Origin: Blastobasis lacticolella
Lineage: Eukaryota > Arthropoda > Insecta > Lepidoptera > Blastobasidae
Direction of reading: 5' to 3'
Assembly (NCBI GenBank): GCA_905147135.1
Contig: LR990049.1
Span: 18,989,428-19,053,427 of the forward strand
Length of the DNA stretch: 64,000 nucleotides
The stretch's first letter is position 1; the number at the start of each line of letters is the position of its first letter. The notes beneath the pieces were generated by a model. That model did not search any database. It worked only from the letters and a program-made list of their open reading frames with translations, and was not told where the DNA came from. Positions 1-10,250 of this stretch are shown in pieces. Position numbers and translations under genes: made by a program.

Positions 1-260
1 TTTCCTCCACTTCTAAAAATTATCTCTATAATAAGACTTAATTGCTAAAGACGAGACGAGAGTAATTTATTCGCTAAGCCCACTTACTTAGTCAGTTGGG
101 AAGTCAATTTGTGAGATAACATCGCGGAGTATCAGAAGTTTGAGACAATCTCAGCTAGAGGTCTCAGAGCAACAACCTTATCTATATAGTAGTAACTTAT
201 TTTTTTAGAAACAAGCCTAGAATTCGTCGGTATTTACATTTCGATGTAAATAAAAATTAT

Positions 261-480
261 CATCTTGGCGTTCATGCCCCGGCCCTTTTGCCTTGATCAT
301 GATCCAGGATTTGGCAGGTCAGGTAATTACAACCGAGCGACTGCCATGTGACCTCTATAACCCTGCTATCAGGGGAACCTGACCATATTGGATCATGGGG
401 ACACGTTCAGTCGCCTAAGTGCTCACCGTAAGGGCATTGGTTAGGAATCAACTAAAGTACATAACTCAGAAAAATGTCAT
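261..480 (-). mobile_element. SINE-A copy, tRNA-like head missing
   Basis: Read on the minus strand this matches the body of the full SINE-A at 42987-43345: the CATGATCC block, GGTCAGGTTCCCCT, the TAATTACCTGACC block and the terminal ACATTAACGCCAAGATG. It stops near the junction with the tRNA-like head, so it is truncated at its 5' end. Non-autonomous, non-coding. Confidence 0.8.
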
Positions 481-709
481 CAGACAGAGAGAGTTAAACT
501 TTCATTCATCCTCTCTACATGACCAAACCAGGTAAGCATTCCTTTTTATTTCCTAGTTACTACATGTCCTTTTACTTCAGCACATTTCTTTATTACACTA
601 TTCCGTAATGTATCTTTCAATGATACTCCTTGCATAAGTCATAACGCTCTCATTTCTACTGGATTTATTCTACTTTCCTGCTTCGTCTGAAATAAACTTT
701 TATTATTAT

Positions 710-795
710 GGCTGAGGACATGGTCGTCTCTGGTGTCGGAGGCCAAGATCCACTTTGGGTCGCTGACCCAACGCAGTAAGTAAGTAAGTATTATG
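710..795 (+). mobile_element. LINE-2 3' end with (TAAG)n tail
   Basis: A short frame ends WSSLVSEAKIHFGSLTQRSK and stop, followed by TAAGTAAGTAAG. The same C-terminus and tail recur at 11477-11617, 22575-22660, 37960-38130 and 39550-39890. This is the extreme C-terminus and 3' tail of a 5'-truncated non-LTR retrotransposon. The family name is not certain. Confidence 0.65.
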
Positions 796-1109
796 GCTTA
801 TTGGTTATGGTTATTAATATAATCAAATTCAAAATTCGATACAAAAAATCCTTCTCAGGTGAACGTTAGATCGTTGTTTCCAATGCCTTTAGAGCTTTTG
901 TAGAGGATTAGTAGTAAGCGACATAATAAAAATGTCGTCAATGGATAATGTCATGATCATATCCTGTGCTTCCTGGAAATTAGTGGCATGTAGCTTACAA
1001 ACGGGCCGAGAAAACGTTTTTGTGTAAGTAATTAGTATTGTCGGGACTCAATGGGGGTGACAGCCAAACATATATTCTTATCTCAGGGTTCTGTATACAC
1101 CTACATGTT

Positions 1110-1345
1110 CTTCTAAACTTTTTCTTGTAATTGCCTAGAGAGGCACACGGACGGACGGTCTATTTGATGGAAAGCGGCCACCGTCGGAAATCTGCAACTT
1201 AAAGAGAACGGATGCGGTGCCGGCCTTTGAGGTACCTGTAGTAAAGCCTTTTGTAGAACCCCTTGTTGTAGTAAAGGAAAGACTTCGAGAGGGAGTTCAT
1301 TCCACATCCTGCACGTGCTCGGTAAAAAGGCTCGCAATGTCCTTA
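1110..1345 (-). mobile_element. LINE-4a 3' end (C-terminal coding remnant)
   Basis: The minus strand carries MWNELPLEVFP, then after a one-base frame change YNKGFYKRLYYRYLKGRHR and a stop. The W-N-x-L-P and F-K-R spacing is typical of the last residues of CR1/Jockey-like LINE ORF2. The sibling at 28525-28735 has the same layout and 3' sequence. Dead fragment. Confidence 0.65.
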
Positions 1346-1379
1346 CATTGTTTACAAGCATAAACTGCGCGTTCATGAG

Positions 1380-2260
1380 GCGGGTTTGAGGTGGTGTGAT
1401 AGCGAACTGATGATGATGAGGTGTGAAGCCGAGGCTATCAATTTCACATTACTAAGTATAGTCAAGTCGACATACACGATTTCTGCACGATTTGCCCCAA
1501 TTCCTGCAGTTTTGGTTTCAATACTAATGACAGGAAACTTATTTTATTATTTGGAAACAAACACGCAGCGCCCGCATAGCTACCGTACACCCACCGTGTC
1601 GCAGCCGCACAGTCGTCCAACCGTACCCGCGTAGACACCGCGTCGTGTGCCTACCAATATGGTAGACAGACTACACGTTTTCTACCCGGTAGCGTTGACT
1701 ACCTACTGATTGTAGGCGGCGACGCTGGCGAGTCTAGGATCTTGCGCTCTATACACAACAGACGTCCTACATCAGTCTTGGCCATCAAAAACACCTCGCC
1801 TGCTATTGCATCTTCATTTCAAAACACACCACCATATAATGCCACAATGTAGTTATTGAGCGGGCTCCGCAGCGACCCTGGGCTTTCATAAATAAATCAA
1901 TCTTAATAAATTCGATACTACATCGCTTTTGTTCCTTTATCAGTTTGCGAAAGACGCGGGGCGCCAGGTGCGAAGATATTGGTTATCTGACAGCTGACAG
2001 CGAAGGGGGCAAACCACCACCCACCCCCTCCTTAGGGGGGCGAATGACACGCCGTTTTTTCTCAAAACTCGCTCAGGGACCGAATTGAGGAATATTTTCG
2101 CGGGTGCTTAAAGAATTGGTACCTCAAGCCGGTTATTCTGTCTCACGAAAGAGCCTTTTTGTGTGCCATGAGCCGGAGCGGAGCTGTTAGTAATTGATAC
2201 TTTTGATGAAATCGTTCGTTTTGTTCCTCAAATATAGGGACGGAGCCTGTAGCTCTCGAT
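1380..2260. other. Unassigned stretch with a GC-rich patch
   Basis: No gene recognised. About 1565-1760 is clearly richer in GC and repeats CCGTACACCCACC- and ACCGCGTCG-like words, and about 2000-2060 has short G and C runs. The short open frames show no recognisable family. Confidence 0.5.
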
Positions 2261-2264
2261 TGAG

Positions 2265-2430
2265 CTATTATCTATCTATACATTGTATAAGTTAAAGTAG
2301 CTTTCCGCGTCTCTCTGTCTGTATTAACTCCGCTAACTCCTTGTAAATTACGCAAAGGATTTTGATGCGGTTTTCGCCAGAAGTTAGAGAATTTCTGCCA
2401 GAGGGTTTGCTTACATGCAAAGAAAAGCCA
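2265..2430 (+). repeat. Helitron-like dispersed repeat (partial)
   Basis: Contains the TATCTATACAT start, the TTTCCG(C)GTCTCTC block and GGATTTTGATG(C)GGTTTT seen in the copy at 21017-21190. The CTAG 3' end is not visible here, so this is a partial match. Confidence 0.35.
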
Positions 2431-2540
2431 AGAAAACCCTTGTCTTGATTGCAGTGTGCTTTGTGATCGCTCCGTTATACCGTCTCCAGCAATTTAGTAA
2501 ATTTTAAGACGGAAAGGGCGGGACCAAGCAGGCATTGATA

Positions 2541-2690
2541 AATAATAAATAAATAGATAATCGTGGACAAATTCACACAGCGCCATCTAGCCTCAAAGTA
2601 AGCAAAGCTTGTGTTATGGGTGCTAAATAACTGATAAACTACTTATACTTTTTTTTTAAATACTTACTTATTATACATAGAAACAATATA
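2541..2690 (-). mobile_element. SINE-B 3' half
   Basis: Matches the 3' half of SINE-B on the minus strand: the (TTTA)n tail, the CACACAGCGCCATCTAG block, the GCTTGTGTTATGGGTGCTA block and TATTATACATAG. The tRNA-like head is absent. It lies about 110 bp from the next SINE-B copy in the same orientation. Confidence 0.75.
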
Positions 2691-2798
2691 CAATATACTT
2701 ATTGTATTGTATATATGCCTGAATGCACAGAAATGAAACAAAAACAGAATCCATGTCTCCTAAATCATGAGTGAAACATACAAAGGCCGCCATTTTAT

Positions 2799-3062
2799 AT
2801 AAATAAATAAATAATCGTGGACAAATTCACACAGCGCCATCTAGCCCCAAAGTAAGCTAAGCTTGTGTTATGGGTGCTAGATAACTGATAAACTACTTAT
2901 ATACATTTAAATACATACTTATTATACATAGAACACCCAGACCCGTAACAGAAATTAAAATTCATCATTTCAATTTCTGCCCGGCCGGGAATCGAACCCG
3001 GGACCTCTTGCGTTGCAGACCGGCAGGTGGCAGATGTTGACCACTGAACCACTCAGGTCGTC
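2799..3062 (-). mobile_element. SINE-B, near full length
   Basis: On the minus strand it starts GACCTGAGTGGTTCAGTGGT (A-box-like) and carries a GGGTTCGATTCCCGG B box. The body then runs through the GTTACGGGTCTGGGTGTTCTA region to a (TTTA)n tail. Spacing of the two boxes fits an internal RNA polymerase III promoter of tRNA origin. About 260 bp. Confidence 0.85.
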
Positions 3063-3590
3063 AGGATTTGAGGGTTGCCATACACATAATCCATTTTGCC
3101 GTCTTTACCAATTTATGTATTAGGTTAGCAAACAACTGTACAATAATAAATAAATAAAGTTCTTTATTTCAGACTTTTAATTCTTGAATTATAATTAGCA
3201 AGTAGAACAATGTGGTCTCTGCCTATTCCTGTGGGGAAAAGGCTTGTAGTAATTCTTGGTTTTTTAAAACCTTTTGTAGGTATACAATGCAATGCTTGTG
3301 TATTGCAGTAAGTATTAAAATATGCAACTTTATGTAATAATAGTTTGACACGAGTGATACTCATATTTTCATGTTGAAATTTCGTACCTTTTATTTTTCC
3401 AACTGGAAGTAGCTGCAATTCATTTCTGTTGCCGTGTCGAGGATTACTTTCACATTTATCTACATGAAATTCACATCACTACTTTCACATTTATCTATTA
3501 ATTTGCTTCAACCATTTAAAAAAATTTACAAACAAAAATCACAACAATTAGAAAAAATATTTTGTTTAGCAGGAAAATAATTCCATACAG
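3062..3590. other. No gene; short repeat pieces
   Basis: About 3190-3245 resembles R4 (AGTAGAACAATGTGGTCTCTGCCTA-like, compare 44960-45025). CACATTTATCTA occurs twice at 3450-3500, a small local duplication. The rest is AT-rich with nothing recognisable. Confidence 0.45.
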
Positions 3591-3910
3591 CGCAGTTCAC
3601 TGACCCTCAGCGGTATTCAACCAGCTAGACGTGCCCGACCATAAATTAAAAATCTCTTTTAAATAGTATTGTGTTTCTGCCGGTGAGTAAGGTTTCCAGT
3701 GCTCCATGGGGTGGGGATTTGGGGAACCGTGGCTTTGGCAGTGGAGTGGCATTTGCTTTTTGCTGCCAGAGCAACGTGTTATAGAGGTGGGCAACGCATT
3801 AGCGATACTCTTGGTGTTGCTAATGTCTATAGGCAGTGGTGACCACTTTCCATCAGGTGGCCCGCTTGCCTGTTTGCCTACCGTACGACATAAAAAAAAA
3901 AAAATTAAAA
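3590..3910 (+). mobile_element. LINE-4b / SINE-like 3' end, best copy in the window
   Basis: Runs from the TTTAAATAGTATTGTG block through GCTCCATGGGGTGGGG, GTGGCTTTGGCAGTGGAG and GCTGCCAGAGCAACGTG to TGGTGACCACTTTCCATCAG, then GCCGTA/ACCGTA and a run of A. Ten or so other copies or pieces occur in the window. It is a non-autonomous or 5'-truncated retroposon that shares its 3' end with the coding LINE-4 fragments. Confidence 0.75.
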
Positions 3911-4261
3911 AATAGAAGTTTTGTATAATGTGTTGTATAATTAAAAACTATTCACAAAATACTTTTTCAAATTTTATAGACGACTGTTTACAAGTATGTA
4001 ATTGCAACATTAAGCTCCACATGAGTGTAGATAAACGTAACTAAAGGCGAGGAGACCCGAGAATCAAAAGACCCCGCCAATTTTAGACTCGATCACGCAC
4101 ATTGGCGTTCTTCTACGTTCTACGTTCATATCAACTGACCGTCGTAAATGCAAAAACGTGAATTCAATAGTTAAAAAAAATTCTTCGGATTCAGTTATTT
4201 TGACCACCAGCGTAGCAAAGTCGTGCTTCCGCCCTACTCCATTAAAAAATATTATGTTGTC

Positions 4262-4350
4262 TTATTCGTATTCCAGATTACGGATTCGAATACCAGATAC
4301 TGATTCCGGAATCGGGTTTGGATGCCGGATTTGGATTCCGGATTTACTTT
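4262..4350 (+). repeat. Degenerate GATTCCGGAT tandem repeat
   Basis: Successive diverged copies of a ten-to-twelve-base word related to GATTCCGGATT give a short repetitive peptide in one frame (IRIPDTDSGIGF). Looks like a decayed minisatellite rather than coding sequence. Confidence 0.45.
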
Positions 4351-4364
4351 AGTCATATAAATTC

Positions 4365-4440
4365 ATCATCATCATCGTAGCGTTTATTCCGGCTTACGCC
4401 AAGGTCCGCTTTAGGTCTTAAACTTCTTCCGTCGTGCTTA
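4365..4440 (-). mobile_element. LINE-3 3' terminal scrap
   Basis: Minus strand shows a (GAT)n tail preceded by a sequence akin to AAAGCGGACCTTGG..., the conserved end of LINE-3 copies at 18838 and 20695. Very short. Confidence 0.4.
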
Positions 4441-4580
4441 CAGGTAGTATAAATAAATTTTTTTCAGTAAGTTCTTTTGAGATACGGAACCCTAAAAACT
4501 TCGGGACCTGATCTGACTGTCTGAATCACAAATACAATAAATAAAGAATTCCCAACTTTTATAGGGAAATTTTCCCATAA

Positions 4581-5069
4581 AAAAGCGAGCAACATCTTAG
4601 CATCTGTGCCCTGGTCCAGTCAATTCTGACATACTGTGTCACTGCCTGGGGTGGAACCGACCCCACATCTCTGCTTCCTCACGAAAGGGCTCAAAGAGGT
4701 GTAATAAAGGTTATGATGAAGAAGCCCATTAGGTACCCAACTCACAAACTACACACTGAATGCAAAATCTTAACTGTCAGACAGCTGTACATAATGCAGA
4801 TAGTACTAAGAAGGCACGAACTTATTTCCTTTGACCCTCTTCTTGCTGTAAATTCTCGTCGAAGCAATCGCATTTGCCAGCAGAAACAACACCGGACAAC
4901 TACAGCTAGTAGACAACATCTTGTGCGGAGTCCATTTCTCTACAACAAAATAAATAATGCCCTAGGTATATACCATTTAAGTAAAATAAGGTGCAAAAAT
5001 AAACTCCGGGAGTATCTCTTGGGGCTGAACTATATGGATACAGAAACTATATTAAAAACCTCAGCCTAG
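4581..5069 (+). pseudogene. LINE-5 reverse transcriptase C-terminal fragment
   Basis: An open frame of about 163 codons without an initiator reads ...LVQSILTYCVTAWGGT..., then QRGVIKVMMKKP and VLRRHELISF, and stops at 5067-5069. LTYCVTAWGG and the following QRxxIKxMxxKP are characteristic of the region after the polymerase domain in Jockey/CR1-type LINEs, where a Y-G/C-x-x-x-W-G motif precedes the C-terminal domain. The catalytic FADD and everything upstream are missing, so this is a 5'-truncated copy. It flows into a 3' UTR that ends in a TATTG-rich tail near 5460. The family is known; the clade placement is inference. Confidence 0.75.
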
Positions 5070-5460
5070 TTGTTTGGTTTTGGATTGTATCTGTATTGTT
5101 GTAAGAGTATCATGACTTGTACAGTGCGAGTACAAGACACACGCCCATACATCCCCCCCCCCCCATACACACACGCACACACTCTCCCCCCCCCCATACA
5201 CAGACACACAAACACCCACACTCACAAAGTACACACACAACCTAAAAATATCAACATATTCTTTTCTTTACATTAATAACCAAAAATTGTATTTTTTATC
5301 TTTTTTTAAATTAACATTGTAAAACAGATCCAGATGCGCTGGTGGAGGGCGCTGGCATACGTAACACAGTCTTTGACTAGCACGGTTGCCAACGTGTTCG
5401 CATAACCCTGTACAATTTGTCTGAAATAAATATTTGTATTGTATTGTATTTGTATTGTAT
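5070..5460 (+). mobile_element. LINE-5 3' UTR and tail
   Basis: Non-coding sequence after the LINE-5 stop, with a C/CA-rich expansion at 5149-5240. It ends TGTCTGAAATAAATATTTG followed by TATTGTATTG repeats. AATAAA near the end and the pentanucleotide tail match LINE 3' ends elsewhere in the window (37195-37291). Confidence 0.6.
5149..5240 (+). repeat. Simple repeat: poly-C and CA tracts
   Basis: Two long C runs separated by CATACACACAC-type sequence, then CACACAAACAC. Low complexity inside a LINE 3' UTR; length is likely variable and hard to sequence. Confidence 0.9.
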
Positions 5461-6130
5461 AGCATCATCCAGTAATTTTCGTTCGAAATTAACACAAAAG
5501 TAAATAAAGCATAATTATGAGAAAATAGCATCAATCATCGTTACTTGTGCGTCTTAGGTAATTCCCCCTGATTTTAAAAATTTTTCACGTTAATTTTATA
5601 ACATTTGACCACATATGACGGCATTTATAAATAATTTTCATCAAGGAAAAATCGGTACGAAATGTAAGACCTGATGCGCGTTGTAAGACCTGATGAGTGT
5701 ATGTCATGACAACAAAGGATTTTATCACACCTTGCATTAACCCCATCTCTGTAAGGTACGATGGATTCTGTTTTTGTTTCATTTCTGTGCCTGAATGTAA
5801 TATTTTATTTGCAGTATGTCAAATTGAAGCTCTAATGGCGCCTGCTATACGAAACATTTTGTCCTCGGTCAAAACAAAGCAATACAGTATATTACAATAA
5901 GCTCATTTCTTGCCACACGACAATTTAAACTAGACAGACAATTCGTAACCCAAGCACAAATGTTATTTGACACATTAGAATTATGTTATATCAATGCTGA
6001 TTTACATAATTTCGTCCCCATGCATTGCGTCACAGATGTCTAATTTGCATGATTGCAGACATATTACCATTCCAAATTGTACTATAATTTGACCAGTTTA
6101 AGTGCTAATTTTACATTCAATATCATTGAA
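5460..6130. other. No gene recognised
   Basis: AT-rich. About 5735-5800 contains, on the minus strand, a stretch (AGAAATGAAACAAAAACAGA) that also occurs at 2718-2756, so it is part of an unnamed dispersed repeat. Nothing else stands out. Confidence 0.5.
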
Positions 6131-6132
6131 GC

Positions 6133-7560
6133 GGGCTTGCTAGACAGTTGTTAGTTCGACCTCGCACACGAGTGCCCAGGATCCGCCTTTACCATTTTAC
6201 CGGCAAAACGCCGGAAGCATGGCACAGAAGCATAGTGATATTGTTCTTCAAGAAAGGTGATAAGGCTCTCTTGAAGAACTTCAGACCAATATCGCTGCTG
6301 ACCCATGTCTATAAGCTGTTTTCGAGAGTCATTACGAATCGTCTCGCACGCAGGTTTGATGACTTCCAGCCTCCCGAACAAGCCGGATCCCGAAAAGGTT
6401 TTAATACCATAGACCACATACATACGCTGCGGCAGGTTGTACAGAAGACCGAAGAGTATAACCGGCCATTATGCTTGGCGTTTGTGGACTATGAGAATGC
6501 CTTCGATTCGATCTAAACTTGGGCGGTGCTCCAGTCTCTACAGCGGTGCCAAATTGACTATCGATATATCGAAGCACTGAAGTGTTTGTACGAAAACGCC
6601 ACTATGTCAGTTCGTCTCCAGGACAAGACCACAGAACCTATTCAGCTGCAGCGAGGTGTTAGACAAGGTGATGTCATATCACCGAAGTTGTTCACCGCTG
6701 CACTGGAGGATATCTTTAGGCTTCTGGACTGGGACGGAATTGGCATCAATATTAACGGCGAGTACCTCACGCACCTCAGATTTGCTGACGATATCGTAGT
6801 CATGGCTGAAACCCTGGAAGACTTGGGCAAAATGCTCGATGACCTCTGTAGGGCCTCTCAACAAGTAGGTCTTAAAATGAACATGGACAAGACGAAAATT
6901 ATGTCGAATGTCCATGTTGTGCCTACTCCAGTGACAGTTGGAGGCACTCCACTTGAAGTTGTTGACAACTATACATACCTAGGACAACTAGTCCGGCTAG
7001 GTAGGTCCAATTTCGAAAAAGAGGTCAATCGACGAATCCAACTCGGTTGGGCAGCGTTCGGGAAGCTACGCTACATATTTTCGTCCCAATTACCTCAGTG
7101 TCTCAAGACGAAGGTCTTTGACCAATGTGTGTTGCCAGTAATGACTTACGGATCTGAAACGTGGCCACTCACCATGGGCCTTATGAGAAAGCTCACTGTT
7201 ACCCAAAGGGCAATGGAAAGAGCTATGCTCGGAGTTTCTTTGCGCGATCGAGTCAGAAATGAGGAGATCCGCAAGCGAACCAAAGTCACCGACATAGCTC
7301 TAAGGATTGCCAGACTGAAGTGGCAGTGGGCAGGGCACATAGCTCGAAGAACAGATGGCCGATGGGGCAGTAAAGTTCTCGAGTGGCGACCACGTACCGG
7401 TAGACGCAGCGTGGGTAGGCCTCCTACAAGGTGGACCGACGACCTTGTAAGGATCGCAGGTACCTGCTGGATTCGGAAAGCACAGGACCGGCCTTTGTGG
7501 AGATCTCTGGGGGAGGCCTATGCCCAGCAGTGGGCGTCTACTGGCTGATATGATGAAGAT
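6133..7560 (+). mobile_element. RTE-1 non-LTR retrotransposon, 5'-truncated
   Basis: The longest transposon copy in the window. It contains the reverse transcriptase region through the C-terminus and ends GGCCTATGCCCAGCAGTGGG..., TGATATGATGAAG, the usual RTE end in this group. The 5' half with the AP endonuclease domain is missing. Weak flanking similarity (ATTGAAGC at 6124-6132, TTGGAAGC at 7561-7568) could be a decayed target-site duplication. Shorter pieces of the same family lie at 11205, 12837, 29975 and 54885. Confidence 0.9.
6196..7548 (+). pseudogene. RTE-clade reverse transcriptase (one in-frame stop)
   Basis: This encodes the reverse transcriptase part of an RTE LINE polyprotein, which copies the element's RNA at a nicked genomic target. 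Visible motifs in order: FFKKGD and FRPISLL near the start; FVDYENAFDS (6481-6510), holding the first catalytic aspartate; RGVRQGD at about 6652-6672; and the catalytic FADD at 6781-6792. After these come YTYLGQ, VMTYGSETW, LKWQWAGHIARRTDGRWG and the C-terminal AQDRPLWRSLGEAYAQQW. A TAA at 6514-6516 interrupts the frame directly after AFDSI; otherwise the frame is open for about 450 codons. Family members normally also have an N-terminal endonuclease, absent here. Such proteins are often labelled endonuclease-reverse transcriptase in Lepidoptera. The low damage suggests a fairly young insertion. Confidence 0.9.
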
Positions 7561-7607
7561 TTGGAAGCTCAGTGACAGTGTAGCGATTGCCATTTGCCTC
7601 CGTGACT

Positions 7608-7738
7608 TATATACATACTTATTATACATACCACACCCAGACCCGAAAAACTTGACCATTTCAATTTCTGCTCGGCCGGAAATCGAACCCGGGACCATGG
7701 CGACCGGCATGTTAACCAACTGAACCACTCAGGTCGTC
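7608..7738 (-). mobile_element. SINE-B 5' half
   Basis: Minus strand begins GACCTGAGTGGTTCAGTTGG, carries GGGTTCGATTTCCGG as B box, and runs to TGTATAATAAGTATGTAT. The 3' half and tail are missing. Confidence 0.8.
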
Positions 7739-7739
7739 A

Positions 7740-8200
7740 AATGTCGTCAATATGACTTCAGGTCAAAGTGTTTACTAGAAACCGCTAAGCAACAACTTTG
7801 CCAACAACTTGTACGTTTTACACTAGCACCACAGTAGCTTCAGACATTCGTAACATTATGCCTAATTGAATGAACCGAAGTTGCTTGGATAGCAGACAAT
7901 AAAGTTACGCAAAGTTCCCATTAGTTTAATTCCACGGAGGCGGCGAGGTGACACCCGAAACTTGAGTTACAGAGTCTAGCGGTCTATTGAATTTATTCGT
8001 CAACGATTTGGCGTCAGCCTGATGAATAGACAAAATAATTATAAGCGTCCTCTCTTAAATCAGTCGTTTTCTGCGGTTTCATTGCCATGGCGCGTCTCGC
8101 GAGAAACAGAGGGCTAACAACGTATTTTTGTTGCCAACATTTCTGACATTGATACGTATGATCGATTTAATAGTTTTGGTTTATTGCAATGTAACTCTGT
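7740..8200. other. No gene recognised
   Basis: Unique-looking sequence between SINE-B and the 33-bp minisatellite. No long frame, no clear repeat. Confidence 0.5.
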
Positions 8201-8203
8201 TGC

Positions 8204-8335
8204 CATGAAATCGATGATGAATCACAAAAGTGAACCCATGAAATCGATGAGGATTCGCAAAAGTGAAAACATGAAATCGATGATGATTCGCAAAAGTGAA
8301 CCCATGAAATCGATGATGAAACGCAAAAGTAACAA
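8204..8335 (+). repeat. 33-bp minisatellite, four units
   Basis: Four consecutive 33-bp units start CATGAAATCGATGA and contain CAAAAGTGAA; they differ at a few positions. Each holds one ATCGAT. Followed by a shorter duplication of ATCATTGAAA. Confidence 0.9.
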
Positions 8336-8493
8336 TTTCAATCATTGAAAATCATTGAAAATTATTGTTGGCAACATAGTTACGTAATTAGCCTACAGGA
8401 CTATGATCCGAAGCCTAGATATAGACAGTTCAACAGATTTGCTTTAAATAATTACATTTAAAAACTACAGAACCGATTGAAATCTTACACTAA

Positions 8494-8896
8494 AGCGCGC
8501 TCCACATGTTCGCCGAAACTTTTGCCGGGACTTTGGTCGATCCTCTACATTCTCGCCTATTAGAGATGTGGTGGTGTCAAAACGCGCGACATTTTATCGA
8601 TTCATCAGTGTAATATCGGTAATCTACTGTAAACAGGGTCACAGAGGTGATGGCAGCTGCTCTACTGTAATTACTTGATCTACTAATATCCTGGATCATG
8701 GTCAAGTGTACCCCGAACCTGTTACGGGAAAAAGCGCTAGAAATATAAATATAAAATCGATCGAATCGAGACGACAACAAACTATCTCTACTTAGTCTAT
8801 GAAATAGGCGAGACATGCCAAACATGCACGGGACTACACGAATACTACCTCTACATTCTCGTGTTCCCGCGGAACTGTCCACATGTGGAGCGCGCT
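8494..8896. mobile_element. MITE with 3-bp TAA target duplication
   Basis: Ends are inverted repeats AGCGCGCTCCACATGT, and the element is flanked on both sides by TAA. A 3-bp TAA/TTA duplication is the hallmark of the PIF/Harbinger superfamily. No transposase is present. The interior has two direct copies of CCTCTACATTCTCG (8541 and 8850) and a fragment of SINE-A. Confidence 0.7.
8632..8722 (+). mobile_element. SINE-A fragment nested in a MITE
   Basis: Matches the SINE-A interior: GGTCACAGAGGT, the CTGTAATTAC(T/C)TGATCT block and CCTGGATCATGGTCAAG. Lies inside the MITE at 8494-8896, so the MITE either captured it or received it. Confidence 0.65.
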
Positions 8897-8899
8897 TAA

Positions 8900-9365
8900 T
8901 ACAAACACATTATTCTTGAGTGACATATGCTACTTCTTATACCTGGAAAATAATATGTTCCCGCGTGAAAGTTGATTGTTTACAGAGCATCGAACTGCAC
9001 GTGAGTGAAAGCCGCTAAAAATTAGCAAGAAAAAAGTCTGTATATATAGACTTTCTAGAAGGTCTATATGTATTATACATGTACATTATAATAATGGAGA
9101 AAACTCGAGAACCAGCGCAAAGCCGGGACGGGTATAGCTGCGCTAGTCTACAATAAGTAGAAGTGCCTCCATGGCACTAACTGGCAAGTGCTTCGCTAAA
9201 AATAATTGCGCTTTGTGGAAAGTTTCACTCGCGTATATCTCGCTCGTTAGTGACTGTTTACGTTTTCCGAGACACTTTTCATGGAATTTGTTACTCTTAT
9301 CATCTGCGCATTGTCCTGTCAAGTGGGTAAAGTGTCTGTATATCAATATCTGTATACAGAGCCAA
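8900..9365. other. No gene recognised
   Basis: Contains a short imperfect palindrome at 9044-9072 (TATATAGACTTTCTAGAAGGTCTATAT-like). The rest is unremarkable. Confidence 0.45.
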
Positions 9366-9449
9366 CTTATCTGACTCGGTGGCCAAAATGGAGTGTCGCC
9401 ATTTTGAAATGTCATTTTTTGGCAACAACAGGGCCACAGTGTAGATAAG
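9366..9449. mobile_element. Very short MITE, CTTATCTGACCCGGTG family
   Basis: Only 84 bp. Starts CTTATCTGACTCGGTGGCC and ends CACAGTGTAGATAAG, an inverted match. The inner block GTGTCGCCATTTTGAAATGT is shared with 48125-48223 and recognisable at 58230-58331. Confidence 0.7.
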
Positions 9450-9788
9450 TCTGTGTCATTGCAGTATATTGTATTCTTGTGGTTGTATGCCGTTGTATTC
9501 TTTTTATATGCCGACGATGCAGGTTCGAATACAAAGAGTTTGGATTGTATTTTTGTATTTAAGGACGGGAGACAGCGCGTGTAGATATGCTGGACAAAAT
9601 TCGGCCTTCAAGAGAGTGTGCAAAATAAATCTGAAACTTAGGTAATGGTGTCCCTGTCGCTGTTTTATTATCAGTTGTCACTAGTTGTTCTTGTTTTTTT
9701 ATTTCTAATTTAGTTCCATTTTCAACCGCGAGAGTTATCTTGTGACATTATACATACTTTAAAACTTTATGGCGGGTACATTGTCTTA

Positions 9789-9904
9789 GGCGCTGTCCTA
9801 ATTAGCAACGGTCGTGCGATTATGGTCGTATGACAGACGTCACCCGACCAATAGGAGACCTCAAAACCGCCCGTCGCACGGTCATTGCCAATTAGGACAC
9901 CGCC
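9789..9904. mobile_element. MITE, 116 bp
   Basis: Inverted ends of about 30 bp: GGCGCTGTCCTAATTAGCAA on the left and the complement of a right end reading ATTGCCAATTAGGACACCGCC-like. Non-coding. Target duplication not clear. Confidence 0.7.
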
Positions 9905-10164
9905 ATTGAAACAGTTTTGTGCCCACGGACACCATGATCTCGGATTCAAAACGTATGCAGTTGGCCACGTGGTGAGTGAATGCTTTATCCTATTAATCGG
10001 ACGATATAAATTATATTTCCTATTTTTCTTTTTCATCTTTTTGCAATATCACATGTATTTTGTTAGGTATACTCAGTACTCACCCGTAAACATTACTTCC
10101 TACAATGTTACCCAACAATATTATGGTTTGTGTTATTAAATGAATATATCTCTATTTATTTCGT

Positions 10165-10250
10165 CCGTACCTCACTCAGCGGGTCCCACTGAAAACCAGC
10201 GCATCGGTTCGCACCGAGGCAAAATGTTGAGTGAGGTCCCTTTTACACAT
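10165..10250 (+). repeat. R5 dispersed repeat
   Basis: Carries CCCACTGAAAACCAGCGC and AATGTTGAGTGAGGTCCC. Pieces recur at 10985-11020 (minus sense of the CAGCGC part), 11890-11945 and 18735-18790, so it is a dispersed repeat; its class is not clear. Confidence 0.5.

Noticed and set aside
7300..7728. 142-codon minus-strand open frame
   Set aside because: Antisense shadow of the RTE-1 reverse transcriptase and the adjacent SINE-B.
8204..8335. CRISPR array
   Set aside because: Units are contiguous 33-mers without spacers, in a eukaryotic context.
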